A stretch of DNA of 64,000 nt from Parapristionchus giblindavisi. Taxonomy: Eukaryota; Nematoda; Chromadorea; Rhabditida; Diplogasteridae. The translations under genes were made by a program, and so were the position numbers. Positions 1-11,554 of this stretch are shown in pieces (position 1 is the stretch's first letter; every line of letters begins with the position of its first letter). The notes beneath the pieces are model-generated. The model was given only the letters and a program-made list of their open reading frames with translations. It was not told where the DNA came from and searched no databases. The DNA lies in contig CALSFV010000231.1 of assembly GCA_943737045.1 (NCBI GenBank), positions 946,343 through 1,010,342 on the forward strand, read 5' to 3'.

Positions 1-1488
1 GATAGAGATTGTGGTGTAGATGGCTACAGTAATCTAGTAAACGTCGATCATTACAGAGTGTATTCGATAGAGATTGTGGTGTAGATGGATACAGTAATCT
101 AGTAAACGTCGATCATTACAGTGTTTATTCAATAGAGATTGTGGTGTAGATGGATACAGTAATCTAGTAAACGTCGATCATTACAGAGTGTATTCGATAG
201 AGATTGTGGTGTAGATGGATACAGTAATCTAGTAAACGTCGATCATTACAGAGTGTATTCGATAGAGATTGTGGTGTAGATGGATACAGTAATCTAGTAA
301 ACGTCGATCATTACAGAGTGTATTCGATAGAGATTGTGGTGTAGATGGATACAGTAATCTAGTAAACGTCGATCATTACAGAGTGTATTCGATAGAGATT
401 GTGGTGTAGATGGATACAGTAATTTAGTAAACGCCGATCATAACACTGTGTATGCGATATAGATTGTAGTGTAGAGGGCTACAGTAATCTAGCAAACATC
501 GATCATTACAGAGTGTATTCGATAGAGATTGTGGTGTAGATGGATACAGTAATCTAGTAAACGTCGATCATTACAGAGAGTATTCGATAGAGATTGTGGT
601 GTAGATGGATACAGTAATCTAGTAAACGTCGATCATTACAGAGTGTATTCGATAGAGATTGTGGTGTAGATGGATACAGTAATCTAGTAAACGTCGATCA
701 TTACAGAGTGTATTCGATAGAGATTGTGGTGTAGATGGCTACAGTAATCTAGTAAACGTCGATCATTACAGAGTGTATTCGATAGAGATTGTGGTGTAGA
801 TGGATACAGTAATTTAGTAAACGCCGATCATAACACTGTGTATGCGATATAGATTGTAGTGTAGAGGGCTACAGTAATCTAGCAAACGTCGATCATTACA
901 GAGTGTATTCGATAGAGATTGTGGTGTAGATGGATACAGTAATCTAGTAAACGTCGATCATTACAGAGAGTATTCGATAGAGATTGTGGTGTAGATGGAT
1001 ACAGTAATCTAGTAAACGTCGATCATTACAGAGTGTATTCGATAGAGATTGTGGTGTAGATGGATACAGTAATCTAGTAAACGTCGATCATTACAGAGTG
1101 TATTCGATAGAGATTGTGGTGTAGATGGATACAGTAATCTAGTAAACGTCGATCATTACAGAGTGTATTCGATAGAGATTGTGGTGTAGATGGATACAGT
1201 AATCTAGTAAACGTCGATCATTACAGAGTGTATTCGATAGAGATTGTGGTGTAGATGGATACAGTAATCTAGTAAACGTCGATCATTACAGAGTATATTC
1301 GATAGAGATTGTGGTGTAGATGGATACAGTAATCTAGTAAACGTCGATCATTACAGTGTTTATTCAATAGAGATTGTGGTGTAGATGGATACAGTAATCT
1401 AGTAAACGTCGATCATTACAGTGTTTATTCAATAGAGATTGTGGTGTAGATGGATACAGTAATCTAGTAAACGTCGATCATTACAGTG
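1..1488. repeat. 65-bp satellite array, about 23 copies
   Basis: A 65 bp unit beginning GATAGAGATTGTGG repeats head to tail from the window edge, so the true start is outside. Most units are nearly identical. Two divergent units (near 415-490 and 805-880) share the same variants, which points to higher-order amplification. Each unit contains GATCATTACAG, and the last unit runs directly into the first LMBR1-type exon, so the unit looks like an amplified 3' intron end. The same unit recurs at 19771-20196 and as a remnant beside the copy near 8400. Confidence 0.97.
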
Positions 1489-1767
1489 TGTGACGTCACT
1501 GGCGGAATCGATTGGAAGTATTGCCCCTGCTGCCATTCTCGGTCTTGGGCGCGGAGTTACTCCAGAGGTAGGATACATTATTGTTTCTCGAACGAAAAGA
1601 CCAGCATTGGTTTACGTCGATTGCATCGCTGGTTTAATATGCATCTGCTACGAGAAATCGCCTAGTTTGAAAGCCAAACTATCTCTACTTCTGAAACTGA
1701 TCGCATATTGATAAATATCGATTCATTGGCCACTAATCGATAATTTCTCTCAATTATTGATTATCCA

Positions 1768-1856
1768 TGACAAACTACGAAGCCCGACAGCATTTTGGTT
1801 TTTTTTTAAATCCGACCACATTTTGCAACTGTGGAACGTAACTATTCGACCCATGA
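1768..1856. mobile_element. Degenerate CATAGGTCGAA-family element in intron
   Basis: This intronic block reads ACAAACTACGAAGCC at one end and TATTCGACCCATGA at the other. It matches the small inverted-repeat family seen intact at 51722-51831. It is shared by the LMBR1 copies near 8.7 kb and 20.5 kb, so it inserted before those copies separated. Confidence 0.6.
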
Positions 1857-2397
1857 TCCATGAATATCGATTGATTATTCTTCCAGGGTGTCCTCCAACG
1901 TACCTACGAGACATCTGCAGTGTGTGCCCTCCTCGTGATCATTCTTCTCTGTCTATCAGATCTCATATTCATCCTCATACTACCATCGATGACGTCATCC
2001 TCTAAGGATTCTCGTATTGTCATGTTCGGTATGATTTGGCTCTTTGTACGTAATTCGGTCATCTAGCGCTCGATATTAGTTTCCTTGATCTTTGATGAGA
2101 GCCTGAAACGGCAATTCACAGGGTTGATTAGGATATATGAGTGTGTTAGTATCATGCGAAAGCAACTAGCTGGAGACGTCACCATCGACCAATTTTTTTA
2201 CATTTTCGTTCGGTATGATTAGGTTATTTCCACGAATCAATCAATCAGTTCAGTGTTCTTTTTTTAGTTTGTCCACTGTTTGGTATGAGTGCGAAACGGC
2301 AATTCACCGGGCTTGCTGTGATCTTAGTTTAATGTGAAATGTACCTAGCAAGCTACGAAATAGTGTGTGAGATCGAGAGATCGTTGACCATTCTAGG

Positions 2398-2557
<160 letters not shown>

Positions 2558-2686
2558 GCAGGTCTATCATCCCTCTCAGTTCCTCTTCTCTATTCTATCG
2601 TCTCACTTCTCAGTGTCCTCCTTCTCATCTCCATCCCTCTTGGATTCACTAAGATGTTTGGCATTGTGGCGGTTGAGCTAGCACAG

Positions 2687-3013
2687 GTACACTACGGTAA
2701 TTATTGATTAGTTCGCAGTAATATATTGATTAGTCCAATCATTGTTTATTCGATTATTCTGAACCGACTATAACAATTGGTGAATTCGTATTGGTTTTCG
2801 TGCTGATGATTGTTCATATGTGAAACGGACGAAACAACAATTCACTAGGATTAAAGTTTTTTTCTCAATCTGCTTGCATTTGCACGTATGAATTAAAAAT
2901 TACAAATATACTAACTGTTATATATTGAGGTCGTCCCCGTTGGCGTGTAATGTAGTGAGGGTGATGTACAAGGGTGATACTTAGGCTTTATTAGCAGAGA
3001 CGAGAAATATAGA
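2687..3013. other. Intron-like sequence after LMBR1 copy A
   Basis: No coding signal is seen. The sequence to about 2920 is nearly identical to 21359-21590, and is related to 9292-9570 after an element insertion there. It marks how far the direct LMBR1 duplication extends. Confidence 0.7.
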
Positions 3014-3593
3014 GTAGAGAATAGGAAGACTAGATGAACTGCATGAACTGACTACAGAGATAACACATCTCCTTATATACTATTCAGGACCTAACGTGGT
3101 GAACGATGATTGGTCTAGACAGAACGTGGGCACAGAGCACAGTATTCTGGTCCAAGCCATTTTTCTTCCAAAGCAAGACAAAGGAGAGACCATTGTATTC
3201 GAGAGAGTTTGTATGTTGAGCGGTCGTTCTTGCTTTGAAAGTCATGAGAACGCTGTGAGAGTGGTTTGACAGACAAAGTAATGTCACTGACAGACAATTC
3301 AGTGTATACTGTCACAACCTACCGCACCTTCTTGTTTAGCTGACAAGGGAATGCCACGAGGCCACACTCACCGATCAGGTCCAAATTTTTACTGGAAGTA
3401 CATCTCATATATGTAGGGATGATATTTGGCGGTATCAGAAATTGCTTAGCTTTTCTTTGAAATTTTAAAATTAAAAAAAAAGGCTAAAAACCCTTACTTC
3501 AACAAGAGTATTTGTTTGCCAACAGTTGTTTTTAGGAAATGAAAACCAATAAGCATAAAATTATTTGTTCGAAAGAATCAATCGATAACTTAC

Positions 3594-3771
3594 TTGAAAC
3601 TGCTGATGCGTGCAGACCGAGCAGATCGAATGGCGTCATGTGAAAATGGGAATGGAATGGAGGAAGATGAGGCAGAGGACGAGGAGTCAGAGGAGGATGA
3701 GGATCATATTGTAGTGATCAACGTGCGAATGGATGTGGTGGTTTGTGTGAGACGCGTAGATGAAGTACCAC
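3594..3771 (-). pseudogene. Decayed LMBR1 downstream exon, inverted copy
   Basis: This is the mirror image of 4458-4635 and shares its TTTCTAG acceptor and GTAAGT donor. The acidic open frame on the opposite strand is a shadow. See the 4458-4635 entry for the coding reading. Confidence 0.35.
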
Positions 3772-4457
3772 CTAGAAATCAATCAATATTCTACAACAAT
3801 TAGGTATGATATAGGGCAGTATTAAGGAAACTAGAATTACGCATTAAGAGTAAATAAAAAAATGTAATAAAGTTTGTTAGTGTTGTGTAGATGCCCTATT
3901 CCTATGTATATCGATCACCTCTATTCCTTATGCAGTATGCTAATATAACTATGCTAATGTAACTATACCAATCACCGTTCCCCACGTTCTGTCTAGACCA
4001 ATCATCGTTCACCACGTTAGGTCCTGAATAGTATATTCAGGAGCATACTGCATAAGGAATAGAGGTGATCGATATACATAGGAATAGGGCATCTACACAA
4101 CACTAACAAACTTTATTACATTTTTTTATTTACTCTTAATACGTAATTCTAGTTTCCTTAATACTGCCCTATATCATACCTAATTGTTGTAGATAGTATA
4201 TTCAGGACCTAACGTGGTGAACGATGATTGGTCTAGACAGAACGTGGGGAACGGTGATTGGTATAGTTACATTAGCATAGTTACATTAGCATACTGCATA
4301 AGGAATAGAGGTGATCGATATACATAGGAATAGGGCATCTACACAACACTAACAAACTTTATTACATTTTTTTATTTACTCTTAATACGTAATTCTAGTT
4401 TCCTTAATACTGCCCTATATCATACCTAATTGTTGTAGAATATTGATTGATTTCTAG

Positions 4458-4635
4458 GTGGTACTTCATCTACGCGTCTCACACAAACCACCACATCCAT
4501 TCGCACGTTGATCACTACAATATGATCCTCATCCTCCTCTGACTCCTCGTCCTCTGCCTCATCTTCCTCCATTCCATTCCCATTTTCACATGACGCCATT
4601 CGATCTGCTCGGTCTGCACGCATCAGCAGTTTCAA
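4458..4635 (+). pseudogene. Decayed LMBR1 downstream exon
   Basis: A TTTCTAG acceptor and GTAAGT donor bound a segment that also occurs at 10001-10165 and 21814-21991. One frame gives the hydrophobic LLVLCLIFLHSIPIFT, another then gives TPFDLLG. Together they resemble the LSSALPVFS...FDLLG region of LMBR1 proteins, but stops and a frame change interrupt it. Its place downstream of LMBR1 exons in copies B and C supports the call. The match is weak. Confidence 0.35.
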
Positions 4636-5411
4636 GTAAGTTATCGATTGATTCTTTCGAACAAATAATTTTATGCTTATTGGTTTTCATTTCCTAAAAA
4701 CAACTGTTGGCAAACAAATACTCTTGTTGAAGTAAGGGTTTTTAGCCTTTTTTTTAATTTTAAAATTTCAAAGAAAAGCTAAGCAATTTCTGATACCGCC
4801 AAATATCATCCCTACATATATGAGATGTACTTCCAGTAAAAATTTGGACCTGATCGGTGAGTGTGGCCTCGTGGCATTCCCTTGTCAGCTAAACAAGAAG
4901 GTACGGTAGGTTGTGACAGTATACACTGAATTGTCTGTCAGTGACATTACTTTGTCTGTCAAACCACTCTGTGCCCACGTTCTGTCTAGACCAATCATCG
5001 TTCACCACGTTAGGTCCTGAATAGTATATAAGGAGATGTGTTATCTCTGTAGTCAGTTCATGCAGTTCATCTAGTCTTCCTATTCTCTACTATTCATGTT
5101 TCAATCATTTTCTAATATCAGCAATGAATCGTTGCGATGATCGGATCGTAATTGGCTTTTGGTATAATTCAAACAATCTAATGTTTTAAAGATATAATGG
5201 TATAATTCAAATATTCGGAAGAGGCCTGTTTTTGGCACGGGCTATTTGGTAATTCAAATATTCACTCATTTTGTGACTGATTGACCGCGCAGAAGAGAAT
5301 GAAGAAAGAGAGATTAGAGGAGAATGCAGAGAATATTCTAATGTTTCAAGGATATAATTGTTCTTTAATTCTAATAATTTAATATAATGATAGTAGTAAA
5401 TTTTGTTGCAG

Positions 5412-5499
5412 CATCTAATCGCTGAGATCGAAGGCGCAGACAACGGACGCGGCGCCAATCGAATGGGATGGCGTTATAGAATCCGCTGAGGATGAGAAG
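5412..5499 (+). pseudogene. SRP68: SRP68 exon fragment (LIAE exon), broken copy
   Basis: A TTGCAG acceptor and GTACGG donor flank a degraded copy of the exon intact at 6272-6364. A short internal deletion removes the MRS codons and the frame is lost. The downstream intron begins with the same TTTGATCTTTGATCTTTTG run as the other copies. Confidence 0.7.
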
Positions 5500-6271
5500 G
5501 TACGGTAGTTTGATCTTTGATCTTTTGTCAAGCAGAGCGCATTTATTTATAATAATATCTATAATAATAATTTTTTTATTACTTGTACTCATTAAGTATA
5601 ACGCATTTGTAATAATAGCATTAATAATTTTAATATTTTTGTTATTATTTCTGTTCATTCTTATTCGTTTGTCTACTAGTTGAATCTTCTTTTTCAAACT
5701 TTATTCATATCTTGAGCGGACTTATTTGAATGACGATGCGTAAGGTATAATTTGGCATTGAAACCTCGATTAATACCCTATCCTTATCATTATCATTTAT
5801 AGTACCTTTGATCTTTGATCTTGGATCTCCCAAATATTGATCGCTTGTTTCTATCATTGAAAAATGTACGTTAAAGGGAGGGTGACCTCTCCCAATGACC
5901 TCTTCATTGCACACACTATTTCTCTGTTCTCTAACAACGAGAGCGCGTTGGCCGTTGAAGAGGCCCTTGACAAAGATTCCGGTCCCTTTAACGTTCTTTG
6001 TAATTGCTTGTTGAATAAGTGTTTCAGTCATTTGAAATAAAGCATGGATGTCCGCATGATAGTGATACTGTGGTATTGTCTAATGCGGAAGAAATAATTA
6101 TCCGTCAGAGCATTATCAATTGTCCCTCGGGTAGGATTAAAACTTTTCTGAATATAATATATTGATTTTGTGATTTATAGTAATTTGTAGTGACATCATA
6201 GGTTTCTGAGATGTAATTGTTCTTAAATTCTAATAATTGAAATATAATAATAGTAATAAATTTTGTTTCAG

Positions 6272-6364
6272 CATCTAATCGCTGAGATGCGCTCGAAGGC
6301 GCAGACAACGGACACGGCGCCAATCGAATGGGATGGCGTTATAGCACTCGCTGGAGAGGAGAAG
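6272..6364 (+). CDS. SRP68: SRP68 exon (LIAEMRSKAQ), open
   Basis: This 93 nt exon has a TTTCAG acceptor, a GTACGG donor and 31 sense codons starting HLIAEMRSKAQTT and containing PIEWDG. It matches the SRP68 segment that in human reads LEALITQTRAKQ followed by VEWRG. SRP68 is the large protein subunit of the signal recognition particle and works as a heterodimer with SRP72. The exon is intact but its neighbours are out of gene order: the exon that should precede it (EWASA) lies after it at 6677-6885. It is therefore part of rearranged copies, not a working gene. Confidence 0.75.
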
Positions 6365-6676
6365 GTACGGTGGTTTGAACTTTGATCTTTTGTCAAGTAT
6401 AGCGTATTTATTTATAATAATATCAATGATAATTTTGTTTTCATACTCATTCATATTTGTTTATCCGCCAGTTGAAACTTCGTTTCAAAATATTGCCATA
6501 TTTTGAGCGGACTTATTTTAATGATGAATGAGACGTATTTCGGCATTGAAACCTTTATTAATACCCTGTCATTATTATTATCATTCTATCTTATCATATC
6601 TTTGATCTTTGATCTATGGTCAAAGAAAGGGGGATAAAATATTGATCATTGCCTATCATTGAAATAGTTTCCTTCG

Positions 6677-6885
6677 ATGGATCGTTCTTTTCTTCTCGAA
6701 ACGCTTAAATACACCAAGTCAGAAACCAGAACTCAACTGGTCAATTTGTATATCGTTGATAAACGGATTGCATTTTCTAGAGAATGGGCTTCGGCGCCGG
6801 TGAATCTGAAGGCGGCTCAGGACGTCTACGAGAGACTAAAGGGCGCCACGCCCAATTCTACCCTCGCATCGCTCTACAAGGCCAA
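6677..6885 (+). pseudogene. SRP68: SRP68 exon (SETRTQL...EWASA...YERL)
   Basis: The open frame contains KSETRTQLVNLY, then FSREWASAPVNLKAAQDVYE, then a serine/threonine-rich stretch up to LYKAK at a GTATGT donor. It aligns with human SRP68 from DAKTKLEAQAY through HQEWKAAIEAF to IYEKL, part of the TPR-like helical region. An ATG opens the frame at 6677, but the homology suggests an internal exon whose acceptor I could not place. Related copies on - at 47691-47873 and 60776-60902 carry stops or insertions. Confidence 0.72.
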
Positions 6886-7453
6886 GTATGTGACGTGTAT
6901 ATATTCGTATTTACATATAATAACTCTTTTAAATGGTAGAAAACCGAAATCGGCAGCGCACAGTTGAAAGCCAAAACTAGAATTACCTCACTTTAAACAA
7001 ATAGCCGTTTAAAATATGTAAGTAGATTACGCCACGGTGGGTTTGGGTATTGCAATAACTAACAAGAAATTTTCGTACAATCAGATTTATGTTTCACAAT
7101 CCTTGTCCAAGAAGGTCCTTTTGTCATAAGAAATTTATATTAGCCCAGCCATTTCTTGTTTCAATCTCCTTCTAAAATCAGTAAATCATTGCCCTGATCG
7201 GTTTTCGTTTAGCTTTTCGTAGAATTCAAATAATCTAATTTTTCAAAGAAACATTCATATAATTCAAATATTCGGAACTGTCCTGTTTTTGACACGGGCT
7301 ATTTTGGTAATTCAAATATTCACTCATTTTGTAAGTGATCGGCTGCGCAGAACAGCATAATTAGTGAAGAATGTGAGGGGGATGTTTTAAAGATTTAATT
7401 GGTCTTTAATTCTAATAATTATAATATAATTATAGTAATAAATTTTGCTGCAG

Positions 7454-7544
7454 GATCTAATCGCTGAGAAAACCGAAGACGCAGACAACGGACGCGGCGT
7501 CAATCGAATGGGATGGTGTTATAGCACCCACTGGAGAGGAGAAG
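7454..7544 (+). pseudogene. SRP68: SRP68 exon fragment (LIAE exon), frameshifted
   Basis: The same exon as 6272-6364 with acceptor and donor preserved, but it is 91 nt instead of 93, so the frame is lost. It starts the longest + strand copy, which continues to about 16.9 kb. Confidence 0.7.
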
Positions 7545-8149
7545 GTACGGTAGTTTGATCTTTGATCTTTTTTCAAGCAGAACTTATGAAATAGCAACAA
7601 TTTGTAAAAAATTACTATTGGAACCTTTCATATTTGTTTATATACCAGTTGAATCTTCGTTTCGAACTGTTTTCATATTTTGGGCTGACTGAACGATTTC
7701 CATAGAATATCTTTGATCTTTGTTCAATGATCTCCCAAATATTGATTACTTGGGTATATCATTGAAAATGAACGTTTACGCTCTTTGTAATCGCCCGTTC
7801 AATCGGTGTTTCAATCATTTGAAATAAAGAATGGATGTCCGAATGATAGTGATCCTGTGGTGTTGTCTAATGGGGAATAAATAATTGTGCGTCAGAGCAT
7901 TATCAATTGTCTCTCGGGTAGGATTGAAACTTTTCTGAATATAATCTATTGATTTTATGATTGATAATAATTTGTAGTCGCATCATAGGATTGAAAGTAT
8001 ATCCCTTTATGCATCAATTTTACTTTACGCATTGTCAATACTCTCGTAGGTAAAGAAAACGAAAGAGTGTGGTCAGAGCGGAGAGTTGATAAATTTAACT
8101 CTGGTTCATAGCTGATAGAAATCATCACTTATTTTCTTTTCTTTTTCAG
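7545..8149 (+). other. SRP68 intron, duplicated
   Basis: Non-coding. It carries the GATCTTTGATCTTT runs and is closely matched by 19140-19655, showing that the intron and its flanks were copied together. A TTTTTCAG acceptor ends it. Confidence 0.6.
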
Positions 8150-8228
8150 GTTCATCACGGAAGAAAGATGTCGTGCCAAGCGAAGTCTCTAAAGCTGCTT
8201 CGCCAAGATGAACAGGGGATAAATAACA
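8150..8228 (+). pseudogene. Exon-like segment after SRP68 intron
   Basis: Begins after TTTTTCAG with GTTCATCACGG and opens an ATG frame MSCQAKSLKLLRQDEQ. The copy at 19656 begins ATTCATCACGGGAG but then encodes a different, hydrophobic sequence. I do not recognise the product. Confidence 0.3.
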
Positions 8229-8430
8229 GGTCCGATTTTGTCCGATTGTTTTGTGGGGGTTTTAATGAGATCACTCATCATTTCTTCCAATACACCAATC
8301 GAAAGAAGAAGACAAACTTATGGGATACGTCAGGGATAATTTACAAAAGTGTATTAAAAGTTGAAATGTCATTGGAAAAGTTTTGGCACTTCCAGGGCGT
8401 CTAGTAAACGTCGATCATTACATTGTGTGA

Positions 8431-9291
8431 CGTCACTGACGAGATCGATTGGAATTATTGCCCCTGCTGCCATTCTCGGTCATGGGCGCGGAGTTACTCC
8501 AGAGGTATGGTACATTATTGGTTTGAACCCGCGATTGCAACATTGGTTTACGTCTATTGCGTCACGGGTTTAGTATCTATCTTCTACGAGAAATCGCGTA
8601 GTTGGAGAGCCAAAATATCTCTAAGTCTGAAACTGATCGCATATTGATCAATATCGATTCATTTGCAACTAATCGATGATTTCTCTCAATTATTGATTAC
8701 CCATGACAAACTACGAAGCCTGACAGCATTTTTTTTTTGAAAATCCGAAGTCAACTGTGAAACGTAGATATTCGGCCTATGATCCATGAATATCGATTGA
8801 TTATTCTTCCATGGTGTCCTCCAACGTGCCTACGAGACAGGTGTGCACTCCTCGTGCTCCTTCTTCTCTGTCTATCAGATCTCATCTTCATCCTCATACT
8901 ACCATCGACGACGTCATTTTGTATTCTCTTGTTCGGTATGATTCCGCTCCTTGTGTTTCATTAAACGCTCGATATTAGTTTCCTTAATCTTTGCTGAGAG
9001 ACCGAAACGGAAATTCACCGGGCTTGTTGTGATTTTGGTTTAATGTGAAATGTACCTAGCAAGCGACGAAATAGAGTTTGAGATCGTGAGATCGTTGACC
9101 ATTCTAGGAATTATTATTATTATTATTATTATTTTTTTTTTTTATTAATCATTATTATTATTGCAGATCCCCATCCTTCTCAGTTCTTCTTCTCTAATCA
9201 ATCTTCCCGCTTCTCAGTGTCCTCCTCCTTCTAATATCCGCCTCTCTTGGATTCACTAAGATCTTCGGCATTGTGGTTGCTGAGCTAGCAC
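8431..9291 (+). pseudogene. LMBR1L: LMBR1-family fragment, copy B (three decayed exons)
   Basis: Block 1 (8431-8504) reads LELLPLLPFSVMGAELLQ with its GT donor kept. Block 2 starts at 8813, but its acceptor AG has become AT, and after GVLQRAYET a deletion shifts frame. Block 3 (about 9168-9291) keeps the acceptor and donor but is also frame-disrupted. The intron ATT tract is very short here. Only one remnant of the 65 bp satellite unit precedes block 1, so this copy shows the state before amplification, or after its loss. Confidence 0.72.
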
Positions 9292-9349
9292 AGGTACACT
9301 GCGGTAGTTATTGATTAGTCCAATTATTGTTTATTTGATTATTCTGAAC

Positions 9350-9486
9350 CATACGTGGTCGCTGGAAAATAAAATCAGGTGGATCGGATGCAAAAATCGG
9401 GTTGATGGGACATAAAAATGTCATTTTTGTGCGAATTGCCAAAACCGGGTGGGTTTTGCCGCTATTGACAATGCCGCCCACGTATC
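9350..9486. mobile_element. CATACGTGG-family inverted-repeat element, 137 bp
   Basis: Ends read CATACGTGG and CCACGTATC. An exact 8 bp duplication TTCTGAAC flanks it (9342-9349 and 9487-9494). The LMBR1 copies A (near 2760) and C (near 21430) carry the empty site with a single ATTCTGAAC, which proves insertion. Related: 52226-52428, 55009-55191 and parts of 15400-15585 and 33112-33175. Confidence 0.9.
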
Positions 9487-9798
9487 TTCTGAACATATTA
9501 TTTGGTGAAGTCTTATTGGTTTTCGTGCTGACATATCGTTTATATGTGGAACGGACGAAACAACAAAATAAATAAATATAAATAGTTGAATGTACCCTAT
9601 ATGTATCTATACTTAAAGGTGGTGTCCCACGAATATTTTCGTGAACAAACTGTGAAGACAGAAAGGTAGCAAAAGTTATTCTACGTACAGTACACTATTT
9701 ATTTTGTGCTGATTTAGTCTATTGATCGCTAGAAACATTAATGAACCATCAGGCCCGGTTCAGGGAAGTGCGCGCTTTTTGAAAATTGAGGAAATTCG

Positions 9799-9864
9799 GC
9801 AATAGGTTTCGAACTTGCGTCAAACGGGTAACGAGTCTGAACGTTTACCACTGCGCTATGGGAT
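9799..9864 (-). repeat. tRNA-like module
   Basis: On - the sequence reads CCCATAGCGCAGTGGTAAAC (box A-like) and then AGTTCGAAACC (box B-like), about 40 nt apart. An anticodon stem CAGAC/GTTTG can form, but with a 9 nt loop. It looks like a tRNA pseudogene or SINE head rather than a functional tRNA. Confidence 0.6.
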
Positions 9865-10000
9865 AGATGAGAGGCTGTGCTAACCCTTCGCATATCACTT
9901 TGCATTCGCACAAGAGGGGTGTAGTGATTTATCTGAACATTCGCGGGCCACCATCTTTAATTGTTGTATATTATTGATTGATTTATTGAATGATTTCTAG

Positions 10001-10165
10001 GCCAAACTTCATCCGCGCGTCTCGTACCATCCACATCCACTCGCACGCTGATCACTACAATAGGAGCCTCATCCTCCTCTGCCTCTTCATTCCATTCGTA
10101 TCCTCATCTCCCCTTTCACAAGACGGCATTCGATCTGCTCAGTCTGCACTCATCAGCAATTTCAA
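10001..10165 (+). pseudogene. LMBR1 downstream exon, copy B
   Basis: Homologous to 4458-4635, with a TTTCTAG acceptor and GTGAGT donor. One frame is open across much of it (HYNRSLILLCLFIPFVSSS), unlike copies A and C. Its assignment to LMBR1 rests on position and weak similarity. Confidence 0.35.
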
Positions 10166-10671
10166 GTGAGTTATCGATTGATTCTTTCCAATCGATAATT
10201 TGTTGCTTATTGGTTTTCGTTTCCGAAAAACAACTGTTGGCGAAAAACTACTCTTGTTTGAGTAGGGTCTTGTGAGATTTGCAAAACATGAATGTCAATG
10301 TTCTCTATAGGTCGAATAGCTACGTTATAGATTTGCATAATGAGGTCTGGTTTTCACAAAATGCGCTTGTACTTTCACACTATTTGATTGGTGGCAGGGA
10401 TTATACTAACAATAAGAACAATTCCTTTTGTCTTCACTTGGTTTTTGGTTCTATTCTGAAACATGAATGTGATTGCGCTAAGAATCAAACTGTGTCTAAT
10501 TTTCGCAATAGGTCCAAAAGTACTTTGCAAACGACGAAACATGACCGCATTTTGGATTTTTTTTTGTGAAAACCCGACCGAAACAGTTGAAATAAAATTG
10601 TGAAATAATCTTAAATATTGTATTAGTATTATTATTACAAATGTTTATAAAATTGTTATTATATTGTTCAG
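10166..10671. other. Intron-like stretch with CATAGGTCGAA-family remnants
   Basis: Holds pieces GTCGAATAGCTACG (near 10311) and GGTCCAAAAGTACTTTGC (near 10512) of the small element family. The same stretch recurs around 22.1-23.6 kb, where a LINE splits it, and in reverse near 59.1 kb. A 96-codon frame (10279-10569) covers it but is not conserved. Confidence 0.5.
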
Positions 10672-10760
10672 GTACTATACTCGAACAGTATGGGCCTCGA
10701 TAAACGACTACCGTAACCGCCCAATTACACTACTCTGGTTACCGTTTCGCCCTCGTCTAT
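10672..10760 (+). pseudogene. Conserved exon-like segment (RTVWASIND)
   Basis: After a TTGTTCAG acceptor one frame reads YYTRTVWASINDYRNR up to a stop at 10759. The copy at 23612 is open further, and an inverted copy ends at 58898. It lies downstream of the LMBR1 exons in copies B and C and may be the gene's last exon. The product is not recognised. Confidence 0.35.
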
Positions 10761-11235
10761 AGTCATTACTACGCTCATTTATTGTTAAATTTCCTCTCGA
10801 AATAATATTCGTTTCTCATTTTCTTTTCAATTTCGTGCCTTTTCTTGTACTTCTTACATCATCATCATTCCGTATTCCATTGATTTTGACTCATTATATT
10901 GTGTAGAATGTGTGTGTGTCACCCAGTATGTGCAGAGAATCAATCGAAGCCCTCACACATTGCTCTCCATACAGTCCCGCATTTTTCTTCCAACACATAT
11001 TTTGTCGGCCAATCGTTGTGTTGTCACTTAATTCATCGCATAAATAATTAATATCATTTGATGTGTGTACATTATAGTGATATATCACTAAAAATTGAGT
11101 TATTTCATTATCATTTCATGCACCCTTTACTACATCCTAGACAAAAAAAATGAAAAACACAGGAAAAAAACTAGCAACAAGTGACAACCATCACCTATAT
11201 CTTCACCCCCCCCCCTTATCTTTCGCCAATCACTC

Positions 11236-11330
11236 TGGGGACTTGCCCGCCGAAACACCCACGGGGTTGGTAGTTCGGCCTGTTAATTAGCCACTAGACC
11301 ACATTGCTACAGAAGTTAGCGATCTATATA
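11236..11330 (-). repeat. tRNA-like SINE module (GGTCTAGTGG family)
   Basis: On - it contains AATGTGGTCTAGTGGCTAA, a good box A, followed by AACTACCAACCCC and GTGTTTCGGCGGG. Copies lie at 58090-58180 and 63610-63690. Box B is degenerate. Confidence 0.55.
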
Positions 11331-11364
11331 TATACTCACAGCACTGTACCGATGTAAGGCTCCG

Positions 11365-11450
11365 CCCCTTTTCAGAACCCCAATTATAAAGCGATTCGAT
11401 CTCCGCCCATTTAAGTGCGCGGGGATGGATACAGAACAACATTTACATAT
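11365..11450 (-). promoter_or_regulatory. Dispersed GC-box/TATA-like module
   Basis: On - a GCACTTAAATGGGCGGAG block is followed by ATCGCTTTATAATTGGGG. Related blocks lie near 19030-19085, 57985-58035 and 62490-62550, always beside the same flanking repeat. It may be the promoter-bearing end of a repeat family; function is inferred only. Confidence 0.35.
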
Positions 11451-11554
11451 CCGACCACGGGAATGAAAAAGTTTATACTAGCGAAAACGTAAAGCAGGAA
11501 AGAGATAAAGCCAATTCTCCAGGCACGAAACACGAGGAATAACAGCAACTCAGC

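Larger units (their letters stand above)
3014..5092. repeat. 2-kb inverted duplication around position about 4115
   Basis: The outer ends (3014-3138 and 4977-5092) are reverse complements, and 3300-3890 mirrors 4340-4960. The left arm holds an extra block of about 120 bp (3139-3260) related to 17131-17245. The centre (4020-4320) contains several short repeated pieces in both orientations, as if rearranged more than once. No clean terminal repeat or target duplication was seen, so I call it an inverted duplication rather than a transposon. Confidence 0.85.

Noticed and set aside
1..1488. CRISPR-like array
   Set aside because: The 65 bp units are continuous with no unique spacers, and the setting is eukaryotic.
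1490..1711. 73-residue frame starting MTSLAESIGSIAPAAILG, nearly identical at 20201
   Set aside because: The reading that matches LMBR1 (LPLLPFSVLGAELLQ) is in another frame and ends at a GT donor at 1568. The longer ORF reads through the intron.
3594..3803. Acidic 69-residue protein (repeated at 4426-4635 and 21782-21991)
   Set aside because: It is the antisense of a TCCTC-rich exon-like segment bounded by splice sites on the other strand. Acidity follows from the GAGGA-type repeat.
9799..9864. Functional tRNA gene
   Set aside because: Box A and box B are present but the anticodon loop is oversized and no acceptor stem closes. The same limits apply to 18498-18570 and 61107-61176.
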